From Ascarosepion bandense (taxonomy: Eukaryota; Mollusca; Cephalopoda; Sepiida; Sepiidae): DNA of 64,000 nucleotides. The notes below the pieces were generated by a model. It searched no databases. It saw nothing but the letters and a program-made list of their open reading frames with translations, and was not told the origin of the DNA. Of the stretch, positions 50,660 through 61,205 are shown piece after piece (the first letter of the stretch is position 1; every line of letters begins with the position of its first letter). The translations under genes and the position numbers were made by a program. The DNA lies in the NCBI GenBank assembly GCA_037127315.1, contig JBBBDQ010000913.1:3140001-3204000 (forward strand), given 5' to 3'.

Positions 50660-51645
50660 TATTTTTTTCTTTTTTTATTGTGAATTTTTTCACTCTCATT
50701 TACACCTAGATATTTATAAGCTTCCTCTGGCCTTAATTCTTTTATTGTTACAGCAGGGTCTAAACTAATTGAGGATGTTTGTTGCAGCGATCCACGTAAA
50801 ACTGTAGCTTTAGCACATTTATTTAAATTAAATTTCATTCCAATCTCTTTGCTGAAGCATTTTACAGTTTGCAGAAGACCTTCCAGTTCGTTATCATTCA
50901 TAGCATACAGCTTTTAGTCATCCATGTAAAATGGATGGCTTATTTTCTTTTGGGCTATTTTATAACCACATTCTGTCTTGTTAAGTTGGCTGGTTTGTGC
51001 TATTAGTGATATGCAGAATAGTAATGGAGACAAAGAGTCACCTTGAAATATACCTCTTTTGATGTTTATGTCACCAAACTTATAGGTTCTATTGATATGA
51101 TTGAGGTAAAGGGTTGTTTTCCATATCGACATGCATTGGTTGATGAAATTGACGATGACGGATGATATCTTGTATATATTTACAGTCTTCAAGATCCAGG
51201 AATGTGGTAGACTATCGAATGCCTTACGATAATCTATCCAGGCAGTACTAAGTTTTTTCTTTGCATTGTAGCCGTTTTCCAGGATCATTATATGGATACG
51301 CAATTGGTCTTTACATCCGTAACAGCAACGTTTTGGACCCTTTTTATTCAAGCAGTAATATGTCATTTCTTTCCAAGAAGAAATATCTCTGTTTTTTTTA
51401 AATAGATGTTAATAGGTTGTATATTGTCGGAAGGCATGTAATTGGTCTGTAGTTTTTCGGGTTGTTTGTATCACTATTCTTGGGTAGAAGAAATGTAATT
51501 ACTTTGGTCATCCATGCAGGAATTTTAGTGGGATCGTTAACCATTTCTTGAAGTTCTTTGGCTAGTTTTTTATGGGCTGTATTTAAATAATATAGCCAAA
51601 AGTTAGGAATTTTATCTATACCTGGAAATTTTTTATTTAACATCC
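50660..51645 (-). pseudogene. R4/Dong-like reverse transcriptase domain
   Basis: Frames 51398-51643, 50914-51366 and 50659-50901 together carry FPGIDKIPNFWL, NPKNYRPITCLP (RT motif 1/2), AWIDYRKAFDSLPHSW (motif A, first Asp), IFQGDSLSPLLF (motif B) and FYMDD (motif C). Directly after FYMDD the codon is TAA, where copy 2 has TTA (Leu). The RT is also split by frame changes near 51.38 and 50.66 kb. Confidence 0.9.
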
Positions 51646-52105
51646 TATTCTGTGATCCCAGCCCATGTCTGTTCTGGTTTATTTTTGATTCGTTCTATCT
51701 CTTGTGCAATCCAATCTACTTTTTGTTATGTTCTTTAGGGCAAGCCCATACTTTTTCCCTGAACTGTATAACTTCTTCTATTTGGTGGGGGGACTGTCAC
51801 TTCAATTCTTTTTTTAACCATTTCCCTATAAAATGTCTTGCATCGGTTTGAAAAATTTTGTTTTGTCTGTAGAATCTTGATCTTTTCTCATAGCGTCTTA
51901 TTCTTTAAGCCTTCAGTTGTATTGTTTGTTTTATTTTTTCCTTAGTTGATAGGACTTCATTTTCATTTCTAATGTTTTATTTTCTTTCGACTCTTCTGCC
52001 TTTTCTAGTTCTCACATTTGTTCCTCTTGTCAGTTCATTGAGTACTGATAGCTCACTTCTAAGTTGTTCGATTTTTTTTCTATTTTTCTTTATCAAGGTG
52101 GATCT

Positions 52106-52546
52106 TCATGTCTGCGAGACTGCCTTGTTTTTAATTTGTTGGTTAATTTTTGTTGCTGCTATTGCTGATGCATGTATTGCTTCATTGAGATTTATATGAG
52201 TGTCTTTTTCATTCAAAATTAATTTGAGTGCTGCATTGTAGAGCTTAATTGTTTCAAGGTTATGTTTTGTTGGTTGTAATTTTGTGAGCTGTTCTCGTTC
52301 CTCCATTGCTATATTTTGTATTTGACTTATATGGTTCTTGATTTCTTCCTTGGCTTCTTGTATACTGTTCTTGTTTTCCGTAAAATAATTCTGTTCAATG
52401 TGTTCTGAACTCGTTTTATTGTCGTCTTGTAACTGCCTCAGATTACACCTTTCCAGCACTTCTAGAAGGAAATTACTGGAAAGTAACTGACACTCACCTA
52501 AAGCGAGCTGAATATAAAATGCTCCTCTTACCAATAACAATTCCAC
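52106..52546 (-). pseudogene. R4/Dong-like N-terminal region
   Basis: Frame of 146 codons whose second half (KHNLETIKLYNAALKLILNE, then KDTHINLNEAIHASAIA) matches the N-terminal text of this LINE family; the first half is Gln/Glu/Asn-rich, possibly coiled coil. The continuation from 52.1 to 51.65 kb is frameshifted. Confidence 0.7.
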
Positions 52547-52838
52547 CGAACTTCTCTACGGCATATGACTTTATTGACCTTTTTTTGTCCTTTTGAATTT
52601 ATATTTTAATTGGGGTCATCAGGAGAGAATGTGCACCGTTTCGGGGCCTTCCTCTGAACAGTCTCACTTGCACACCGCCCCCCTCACTGATGTGAGGCCC
52701 CATTATAACGAAATACATGTGTAGTTCTACTTGTTCAAATGTCTAACGACGAAATTGCTTTACGAAAAACGAGAAACGGCAAACCTTGCGTTCAGAGAAT
52801 GCAACGTGAACCTCATTACGCACTCACGATCAATCATG

Positions 52839-53161
52839 TCATGCCGTCATGCTCGCTGAAACACTCCTCGGAACATTTCTTTTCTTACATATCCACATAG
52901 AACTATTTTCAGTGATTTCTATTAGGCGTTTCATACTTTTGGTCCTATTACGCTCTTTGATTCCAATTTGACCCAGAAATTGGTACAGAGTGGCTGCAAC
53001 GAAAACCCTCGCTCCAATTTCCACTGCTCTAAGACATTATATCCCTCCTTTATTAGCTCTGATTTTAGATTTTCGTATTTATTAGTTTTATAATCGTGGA
53101 TTTGTTCCATCCTGCTTTCATATGGTACTGTTAATTCAACCAGGATGATTTTGTAATTCAC
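52839..53161 (-). pseudogene. HERO/R2-like restriction-like endonuclease
   Basis: Frame 52931-53161 (KIILVELTVPYESRMEQIHD then YKTNKYENLKSEL) continues out of frame at 52839-53024 (EIGARVFVAATLYQFL, then ITENSSMWICKKRN). These match the late conserved region of REL-type LINEs, where the ELTVP acidic residue is catalytic. One frameshift near 53.0 kb. Confidence 0.75.
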
Positions 53162-53449
53162 CCTTGATAGAAGAACAATATCTGGTCGCAGACCTTTACT
53201 TGATATTATTTTGGGGTAATCATTACGCCAACCAGGAAGGTCTGCAGATACCTCCCAAATGCCACCAGAACTAAGGCGATTTTCTCCGGGTATAGCTTAA
53301 TACCTGCTTGTTTACTTAGAACCGCCATACCTTTTTCCCTCTGCAAAAAATCTCTGGGTTGAATTAGATGACTCAGCCTTCATATATTTCTTTATAATTC
53401 TGACCAACCCGTCCAAAACACTATTATGTCTCCATGTATATCTTCCATT

Positions 53450-54309
53450 GCCAAGGGCTGTTTTACAGGAACTAAGAACATGTTCTAATGTTTGTGGGTT
53501 TTCCTTTCACAGGGGACAAGTTGAATCACTCTTTTTCTTCCATTTAACAAGATTGTTCTTAGATGGTAGCAGGTCATATGTGGAACGTATTAAAAAACTC
53601 AACCTGAGTGGGACCATCTGCCAAATGTCCTTCCAAGTAATAGATTTCTGCAGTGCCACCTCCCAGTTTGTCCACTGGCCTTGTTGGCATTGTTGAACTC
53701 CTTTTACGAGTCTTTTATTATCCTCTTCGTTCCTTACATTTTGGATGACCATGTCTCGGCGATCTTTACCAGACGTTTTTGACCACCATTGCCTTTCATT
53801 TAGTCCTAACCCTTGTTTTCCTGCTTGAGTATATCCGATGACTTCTTTGAAAACTAGATTGTGTTTAGCACTTGTTATTGTCTCTCTGACCTTCCATTTT
53901 CTGCCTGTTTTTAATGTAGGATTTAATACTGTTATTGCTGTATCCGTAAAGTCATGCAACATCATTTGAAATCTAATTTTTCCGGATTTATACTCCTTCA
54001 CAATCGATTTAAACGGTAACTTTAACTTCGCTTGTCTGCTGTATACAATGCAATATCAGACAAACCTGGAGGCAAACCCAACCATTTTCGGATATATTTC
54101 TTTGCTTTTCTTTCCACGGACTCAATTTTACTCATTCCAAATTCGTATACAAGTAGGGGCCATAGTAGCATTGGAATGAGTACATGCTCTAAGCACCATA
54201 CCTTGTATTTTCCTTTTAGAGGACAAAGATCTATCTTATGGAGATCTTCTTGCAATGATCTGGATGTTTCTTTTACTTGGTATCTTTTAACGATTGATCG
54301 TACCACCAA
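53450..54309 (-). pseudogene. HERO/R2-like thumb and CCHC region
   Basis: Frames 54022-54309 (LEHVLIPMLLWPLLVYEFGM, KAKKYIRKWLGLPPGLSDIA) and 53507-54001 (RLSFLIRSTYDLLPSKNNLV). The zinc motif starts CPL and would continue to HVLSSC. The codon of its second Cys is TGA at about 53506, so the motif is interrupted exactly at a ligand position. Confidence 0.75.
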
Positions 54310-54443
54310 CCTAAACTTTTCACTGCTTTTTCTGATAGAGTAGGGATTCTTTGACCACCTACTGCAAAATTCATGTTTTTATTCAATTTTCCTTTCCTAA
54401 GAGAAAGGCTTCTGGACTTGTTTGGTTTAAATTTCATTCTACA

Positions 54444-55103
54444 CTACCTTATGAGGTCGTCTATCAAACTTAATATCTTGTGAGTTGAATTTACCCTGGA
54501 TGAGAGGATTGTAGTGTCATCCATGAACGCCTTCACTGGTGGCATTTGACACTCTCCACCAAGTTCAACAACATCGGCCTTGTTGTTTATCGCTTTGAGA
54601 ATCAGCTGCATTGCTAGAACGAAAAGTATTGGTGACACTGTACATCCCATTGCATTTCCAACCTCAAGTCTATTCCACTTAGTTGTAAAGTCTTTTGTAG
54701 TGAAACGCATGAGGAAGCCATCAAAATAAGTTCCTATCATCTTAGATATTGCCTCAGGAATATGGTACATTTGTAATGATAAATGTATCATTTGGTGAGG
54801 TACTGAACCGTAGGCATTAGCTAAATCCAACCAAATGACATCCAAATATTTTCTTTTACTCTTTGCTTTTTGAATGGCCTCCCAGATCATGTTTCCATGC
54901 TCTAAGCAACCAGCTATTCCTGGAACACCACATTTCTGTACTGAGGTATCGATATACTCGTTATCAAGAAGGTATTTGGTTAACCTCGATGCCAAAACCA
55001 CGAAAAATATCTTTCCTTCTATATTGAGAAGCGAAATTGGCCGAAATTGACTGATGTCCTTGGGGTTCTTTTCTTTGGGTATGTACACCTCATCAGCTAT
55101 CAT
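54444..55103 (-). pseudogene. HERO/R2-like reverse transcriptase core
   Basis: Open frame of 219 codons with RT motifs in order: DISQFRPISLLNIEGKIF, VIWLDLANAYGSVPHQM (motif A), GNAMGCTVSPILF (motif B) and AFMDDTTIL (motif C, FMDD). All catalytic Asp are present, though the flanking frames are broken. Confidence 0.88.
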
Positions 55104-55288
55104 CCACTGTTGGCTGATATGGTCATTTTTCTATGCTAACTTTAAGTTAGTATGTAACCATTTAAGAAGTGTAGGACATTTTTTGTATAGAAGGAATGGT
55201 ATTCTGTTAGCGCCAGGTGTAGGTTTATTCCTGATTGTGTTGATTATACGCTTTATTTCTTCACGTGTGGGTGGCTTCATGGGTGGCT

Positions 55289-56384
55289 TCATGTGGGTGG
55301 TTTCATGTCGAACTTCACTTTAGAAACGGCTGGCCAAAATAAATTGTTATTATGATTTAGAGGAATATGTCGTTTATGATCAGAGTACATATCTCTTAAA
55401 TGCTCCTCTAGAATACTTTTCTCTATTTTAAGCACACCTGATCTTGGTTTATCAAATATGTTCCTTGCATATTTGTAAGGTTCCTGGAAGAAACGCTCTT
55501 GATCTTTCCTCCGTTTCACTCGTCTCTTCCTTAGATTTTCCGCTCTGCTAAGAGCGTTACGTTTCTCTTTAAGGACCTGCCAGATTTTAAGCAAGCCTTC
55601 TTTCTCGTCAAAATTTGCGAAACGGATTTGCCGTTTTAGATTTCTCTTTTTATTTCTCAAATCCTGCATTAACCTTTGACGTCTGTTCTTTTTGGGTGGT
55701 GGCTTATCATTTTCCTCTTTCACGCCGGAGACTTCCTTACATACCCTGTAGATTATTTTACTACTTTTGTTTAAACGTTCTTGATAATTCTTTCTTCCCA
55801 GTTCTTTACGTAATGTTTTGCTAATAATGTTGTCTAGCATGCACCACACTTCCCAGTTGGATGCTGGTGGAAATTTGATTCTTGGCAGTTTAAGTTGCGT
55901 CCCATCTTTTAATTCAACAGCTTGGATATCCTCAGCACTGTGGTATGCATCCTGCCCTTGGTTTTCTGACGTCTTATCTACGTTGACAGAGCGCTGCTCC
56001 TGAACCATTTTCAGGGAAGCACAACCCATTTTTGTAAGGTGAATCTTCGCTCCCTTTTGGGACCTGAATTTCCGACTATCTTCACAGTGATTTGTGTGTA
56101 TCACGGTTTCTACATTATGACCCGTGGCTTGTTTGATGTTACGACCTTTTATTTCTGATTCCGGTTCCTTTTCATATATTGTTGATTCGTTTATTCTGGT
56201 TGTAATTCTTTTTATCTCATTAATTTCAGCCTCTGTCAATCGGTTATTTCGCATGATGTACCTTCGTACATTGGCTAATTTATTTTCGTCAATGTACTTT
56301 CTATTTGTTTGTCAAACTTTTTCTCGCCAAATATCATATGTTTGGCGAGTGAAGATTTTTTTAGGTTTAAGTAACGCTTCATGA
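55289..56384 (-). pseudogene. HERO/R2-like N-terminal region: Myb-like and C2H2 finger
   Basis: Open frame of 321 codons at 55289-56254, extended upstream through one TGA near 56314. The upstream part has WSREEYNFVMTAF and a TYDIWREK segment, Myb-like. The finger reads C-x-DSRKFRSQKGAKIHLTKMGC (C2H2-related). The rest is Lys/Arg-rich (KKNRRQRLMQDLRNKKRNLK). At the 3' end an ATGAA(A/G)CCACCC unit occurs three times in tandem near 55264-55300 and throws the frame out before the RT. Confidence 0.75.
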
Positions 56385-56727
56385 AATGCAGTCATAACGA
56401 AATTGTACTCCTCACGAGACCATTTTATCTTTCCTTTCATTAAATATAAGGTTATAGATCTAGCTGGAAAATTTTAAGGGCTATCATTAGGATTATTCTG
56501 GTTGTGGTTCTGAAGAGTGACTCACGTGTCCAAAAGTCCACCTAAATTTGCCCGGCACGTTGTGTAACGGTCTTTTACAAACAGGGTCCCGAAGCCTGTA
56601 GGGGATCGTTTGTGACTTCATAACGCAGTAGCCATTCACTCCTCAGCATGATTAACACCTTGAGTTGTTCGGAGTTTTCCTGCTCCTAAATGGGTTGCCA
56701 AGTGACAGCTGACAGTGACACGATTGG
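56385..56727. other. Probable 5' UTR of the HERO/R2-like element and flank
   Basis: Mixed-composition sequence between the coding remnant and the tandem duplication. No promoter is identified. Confidence 0.35.
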
Positions 56728-57990
56728 AATTCAAAGAGAAAGACGCTGGTTAAAAAAGAATAAAAAAACTTGGGCGTACCAGCCGCTCAACGAAACAAAA
56801 CATTACTACATTAGAGTATTTTGTTAAAAAAAAATGTTGCTCCTATCACTAGTCCTTGTAACAAAAATAATTGTTAAGAAAAAAAATTAATGGTAAAGAA
56901 AAAGTTGACATGCGTTTAAGTTTATTAGTGCTGTGAGATTTAAAATACAAATAATAATTTGTTCGTTCACTGTATATTCAGTTGTTTTTTCATTAAAGTT
57001 GTCGAAAATAGGGTTATCAAAATAAAATAAATTAAGTAAGTAAATAAAATGAATAAATAAATTAAAATAAATATATAAATAAATACGTATTCTTTCTAAA
57101 AAAAAAAAAGAATATCGTAGAAATTATAATCAAACTGTTTCTCATCGGATTTTTTTCCTGTTGCTTTGTTTTTTGTTTTTAAGAAAATTATAATAGTTGA
57201 AAAAAAATTATTTCGAAATATAGATAACTAAGGGAAATAATAAGAAAACTGATTATTCTATTTTTTAGGATCATTTAAAGAAGAAACAGATAAATTAAAT
57301 AATATATGAAGAATAATTCATGTTTTTGTTAAAATAGTAAAACAGAATTTCATATAGAAAAAAATTCAAAGAGAAAGACGCTGGTTAAAAAAAAATTGGA
57401 CGTAAACAGCCGCTTAATGGAACAGAACATCACTACACTAGAGAGTATTTTGTTAAAAGAAAAAAAAATGTTGCTACTATCACTAGTCCTTGTAACAAAA
57501 ATAATTGTTAAGATGAAATAAAAAAATCAAAATTTAATGGAAACGAAACAGTTGACATATGTTTGAGTTTATTACTGTCGTGAAATTTAAAAATAATAAT
57601 TTGTTCGCCCACTGTATATTCTGTTATTCTTTCATTAAAGTCGTCGAAAATAAGGTTATCGAAAAATAAATAAATAAATAAAATGAATGAATAAATAAAT
57701 AAAAAATAAATACGTATTCTTTCTAAGAAAGAATATCATAAAAATTGTATCAAACTGTTTTCATTGTATTTTTTCTGTTGTCTTGTTTTATTTTTTTGTT
57801 TTTTAAGAAAGATTATCATAATTTAAAAAACCTTTTTCGAAATATAGGCAACGAAGGGAAATATGAATAATAAGAAAACTAGTTGATGAATCTGTTAGGG
57901 TCATTTAAGGAAGAAACAGATAAATTAAATAATATACGAAGAAAAATTCATATTTACATTTAAAATAGTAGAACAAAATTTCATTAGAAA
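56728..57990. repeat. Two-copy tandem duplication of about 635 bp
   Basis: AATTCAAAGAGAAAGACGCT starts both copies (56728 and 57363). Both contain CTATCACTAGTCCTTGTAAC, TTTGTTCG and AATACGTATTCTTTCTAA, and AGGAAGAAACAGATAAATTA. By eye about 85-90 percent similar. AT-rich, no coding frame. Confidence 0.9.
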
Positions 57991-58029
57991 AAAATTACGT
58001 TTTCAGGAGTCTCAGAAAAACACGTCATT

Positions 58030-58044
58030 CGCGTTGTAATTCCA

Positions 58045-58086
<42 letters not shown>

Positions 58087-58185
58087 GATATTGATATTAA
58101 TATTAATATTAACCCTACGCGAAATTGCGATTTAATAATAGAAATGACTATATGTCTAACAATATTTTTAATTATTATTATTATT
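58030..58185. repeat. ATT microsatellite and GATTTAATAATAG repeat, left of R4 copy 2
   Basis: ATT units at about 58045-58086, then a GCGATTTAATAATAGAAATG unit, then a second short ATT run ending where the 3' end of the R4/Dong-like copy begins. The same unit and ATT runs resume at the other side of the element. Confidence 0.85.
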
Positions 58186-58324
58186 ATTGTGTCATTTTTC
58201 ATCATATTTCGATTTCTGCTTTGGTTTCACTACCAACCAAGTCTGCGAGGAGACATAAGGCAGGTCGTGGCGTGTTGTTATGGCTACATGTCATGTTTTT
58301 CTATCTTCCCTATCATCCCTAGCA

Positions 58325-59155
58325 TTACATAGATAACGTTTTCCTTAGTTGTATATCTCTTAAGCTGGGGTTTCCAGGGATTCTTTCAATGTGTTGCTTT
58401 GTTCCATTTTTTATCATTCCAAGTGCACCTACTATCACTGGCACAACTCTTGTTTTCAATTTCCACATTTTTTCTATTTCAATTTCCAGGTCTTTATATT
58501 TTGACAGTTTTTCAAATTCCTTGGTTGCTATGTTACAATCCGCTGGACAAGCCATATAAATTAATAGACAAGTTTTCTCTTTCTGGTTTTTAACAATAAT
58601 GTCTGGCCTGTTTGCTTCAATTTTTCTGTCCGTGTGGATGGTGTAATCCCATAGAATGGTTACATCTTCTATTTCTGTAACCGATGCTGGGTGATGTTCA
58701 TACCAGTGTTTGTTTACAGATTTTCCATAATCTTTGCACATTGTCCAATGTAAATATTGCCCAACTCTATCATGGCGATTTTTATATTCATTTGAGGCAA
58801 GCACAGAACAGCCTGAGATTAGATGGTCTATTGTTTCTTGGTGTTTATCACAAAACCTGCATTTTGGATCCATATTATTATGCAGAATATTTGCCTGAAA
58901 GTTTCTAGTGAAAAGACTTTGGTCTTGTGCTGCAAGAATAAAGCCTTCAGTTTCAGACTTTAATCCAGATGCACGTAACCATCGATGAGTATTAACTTTG
59001 TCAACATTGGATTTATTGACACGTTCTGGATATTGGCCATGCAGAGATTTGTCTTGCCAGCGCTGTTTCATCTGTTCAAGAGCTTTATCTTTGGCTTTCA
59101 TTTTCATATTTTTTGCCGCAATAGTTGGTTCTTGGCTTCTGTTTTGCTTTTCCAC
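58325..59155 (-). pseudogene. R4/Dong-like copy 2: CCHC and endonuclease region
   Basis: Open frame of 276 codons with CRFCDKHQETIDHLISGC and RPDIIVKNQKEKTCLLIYMA. The residue after LLI is Tyr where copy 1 has Asp, in the stretch expected to hold a catalytic acid of the endonuclease. C-terminus shortened by the small deletion. Confidence 0.9.
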
Positions 59156-59202
59156 AGAATCTACTAACTGTAAAACTTGTTTGTATTTACTGTCTTCTTT
59201 TA

Positions 59203-60053
59203 TTATTGAATATTTTTCTTTCTTTCTTCATGTTGCCTTACTAATTGTATCATCCAATCCTTTGTTGTTTCTATGTATGTTAGTAAGCCAATAGTTGTTG
59301 TCTTGTATGACAATTTCAGCTGAATAAGACCTCTTCCACCTTCTTTACGGGGTATGTATAGACGGTCTACATCAGCCTTTGGATGATGCATCTCATGCTT
59401 AGAAAGAAGCTTTCTTGTTTTAGAATCCATTCGCCTGATGTCGTTTAGAGTCCAGTTTAAGATGTTGAAGCTATATTGGACAACTGGGATTGCAAGGCTA
59501 TTAATGGCCATAACTCTGTTCTGAGAATTCAATTCAGTTTTTAATATCATTCGTAGCCTTCTATTGTACTCTTTACGCACTATTTCTTTCATTTTTTATG
59601 GTGAATGTTTTCACTCTCATTTACACCTAGGTATTTATAAGCTTTTTCTGGTTTCAATTCTTTTATTGTTACAGCAGGGTCTAAGCTAATTGAGGATGTT
59701 TCTTGTATTGATCCACGTAAAACTGTAGCTTTAGCACATTTATTCAAATTGAATTTCATTCCAGTGTCTTCGCTGAAGCATTTTACAGTTTGCAGAAGAC
59801 CTTCCAGCTCATTATCATTCTTAGCATATAACTTTAAGTCATCCATGTAAAATAGATGGCTTATTTTCTTTTGGCCTATTTTATAACCACATTCTGTCTT
59901 ATTAAGTTGACTGGTTAGTGCTATTAATGATATGCAGAATAGTAATGGAGACAAAGAATCATCTTGAAATATACCTCTTTTGATGTTTATTTTATCAGAC
60001 TTATAGGTTCCATTTATATGATTGAGGTAAAGGGTTGTTTTCCATATAGACAT
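59203..60053 (-). pseudogene. R4/Dong-like copy 2: RT palm to thumb
   Basis: Frames 59589-60053 and 59203-59592 carry IFQDDSLSPLLF (motif B, with Asp in place of the Gly of IFQGD), LFYMDDLKLYAKND (motif C intact), FNLNKCAKATVLRGS and then the MHHPKADVDRLYIPRKEGGR region. A frame change lies near 59590. Confidence 0.9.
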
Positions 60054-60155
60054 GCACTATTTGATGAAATTGATGATGACGGGTGATATCTTGTATATAT
60101 TTAAAGTCTTTAAAATCCAGGAATGTGGCACACTATCGAATGCCTTACGATAATC

Positions 60156-60158
60156 TTA

Positions 60159-60212
<54 letters not shown>

Positions 60213-60757
60213 ACTTATATAATATCTCGACTAAATATTAGAAAAGAAAATATTTAATACAGTTTAAAAATATTTTGTATTTTTTATTATTATTGTCATT
60301 ATTGGTAAAACTTAGAAAATATCGAGATAGGGTTATTATTAATAATAATATCAAGATCGAGAATCGCGCTTTAATAAGAGACATGACTATTTAACAATGT
60401 TTAACGATATTTCTTATTTATTATTATTAGCACTTATATAAAATCTCGATTAAATAATAGAAAAGACAATATTTAATACAACATTTCGTAAATATTGTTA
60501 TTATCTTTTATTCATACTTAGAGAAGATCTCGATTTAATAATAGAAAAACTTTTAATTTATAATACGGTTAAGCAATATTTCTTAATAACATTTACAAAA
60601 GATCGCGATTTAATAATAGAAAATATAATTTTTTATCAATATTTACCAATATAATGTAAATATTTTTATTAATATTAATACTATGTGAAGATCACGATTT
60701 AATAATAGAAATGATAATATTTAACAATGTTTAAAAACATTTCGTAAATATTATTAT
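60156..60757. repeat. ATT microsatellite and GATTTAATAATAG irregular tandem repeat
   Basis: ATT repeats at about 60158-60209 adjoin the truncated R4 copy. (C/T)CGATT(T)AATAATAGAAA recurs near 60448, 60531, 60606 and 60695 (spacing 75-90 bp), each followed by a stretch with TTTAA(C/T)AAT. The same unit lies left of the R4 copy at 58127. Confidence 0.8.
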
Positions 60758-60790
60758 TGAGATGATATCCACTGCACCACAACGCACATC
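60758..60790 (-). mobile_element. SINE-1 head fragment
   Basis: GATGATATCCACTGCACCAC then AACGCACATCC is the complement of the SINE-1 head; the body is absent. Confidence 0.65.
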
Positions 60791-60799
60791 CTCGGGGTG

Positions 60800-61205
60800 G
60801 TCTAGGTATAGAAGGAAAAGTTCGTCAAAGCATGAAAATAATTGTAGAAAAGGGAGAGGGAAGCCACATCACGTCAACGAGAAAATCACTGAAGTTGGGC
60901 TGCCAAGTCAAGATTGATTATATTGCAGATCTTCTTTTGGATTTTGCCGAGAACCTCAAGATTAATAGCACCCGACAATATATGACCATTGTATTCAATG
61001 TACAGACGAATGGTAGGTTTATAAATCTGCAAAGTGCATTCTGACGAGAGAAAATAACCCTCCTCAGTGAACACAGTGAACCAACCGTCCTAGCAATAGA
61101 TGCACCTATGGATTCAATGTAGTAATTCTATTTGAGGTCATTTGATAGAGTGAGGCCAAGGAGGCGCAGTGTGTTGCTCTCTAGAAGACTAGCGTCATTC
61201 ATTCT
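60800..61205 (-). pseudogene. LINE-D-like ORF fragment, upstream of the C-terminus
   Basis: Minus-strand frame 60886-61074 encodes a LGKIQKKICNIINLDLAAQL segment (compare QRRICNVINPDLAA in the 19.6-kb copy) preceded by FTEEGYFLSSECTLQIYKPT and IEYNGHIL-type residues, as in LINE RT thumb regions (YCSHIW-like motif). 5' truncated and without tail. Confidence 0.7.

Larger units (their letters stand above)
49241..52546 (-). mobile_element. R4/Dong-like non-LTR retrotransposon, copy 1
   Basis: About 3.3 kb of a single-ORF LINE on the minus strand: a charged N-terminal part (52106-52546), RT (about 51.64-50.66 kb), C-terminal part with a CCHC zinc finger, and a restriction-like endonuclease. The domain order and the AAT-repeat border fit the R4/Dong clade. 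Broken by frameshifts at about 52.1, 51.4 and 50.66 kb and by a stop after the RT catalytic motif. Near-complete in length but inactive. Confidence 0.8.
52563..56500 (-). mobile_element. HERO/R2-like non-LTR retrotransposon, single copy
   Basis: About 3.9 kb on the minus strand, directly upstream of copy 1 of the R4-like element and in the same orientation. The order is a Myb-like segment and C2H2 finger, RT, CCHC motif and restriction-like endonuclease, then a 3' UTR of about 270 bp (52563-52838). Early-branching LINEs of the HERO/R2/NeSL kind have this plan. Numerous stops and frameshifts. The 5' end is not sharply defined. Confidence 0.7.
58186..60155 (-). mobile_element. R4/Dong-like non-LTR retrotransposon, copy 2, 5' truncated
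   Basis: Close copy of 49.24-51.23 kb in the same orientation. It begins inside RT motif A (at DYRKAFD) next to an ATT microsatellite, so it is truncated there. Frames: 59589-60053 (RT motifs B and C, FYMDDLKLYAKND, no stop after FYMDD), 59203-59592 and 58325-59155. A deletion of about 34 bp near 58347 removes part of the C-terminus relative to copy 1, but stays in frame. Confidence 0.92.
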
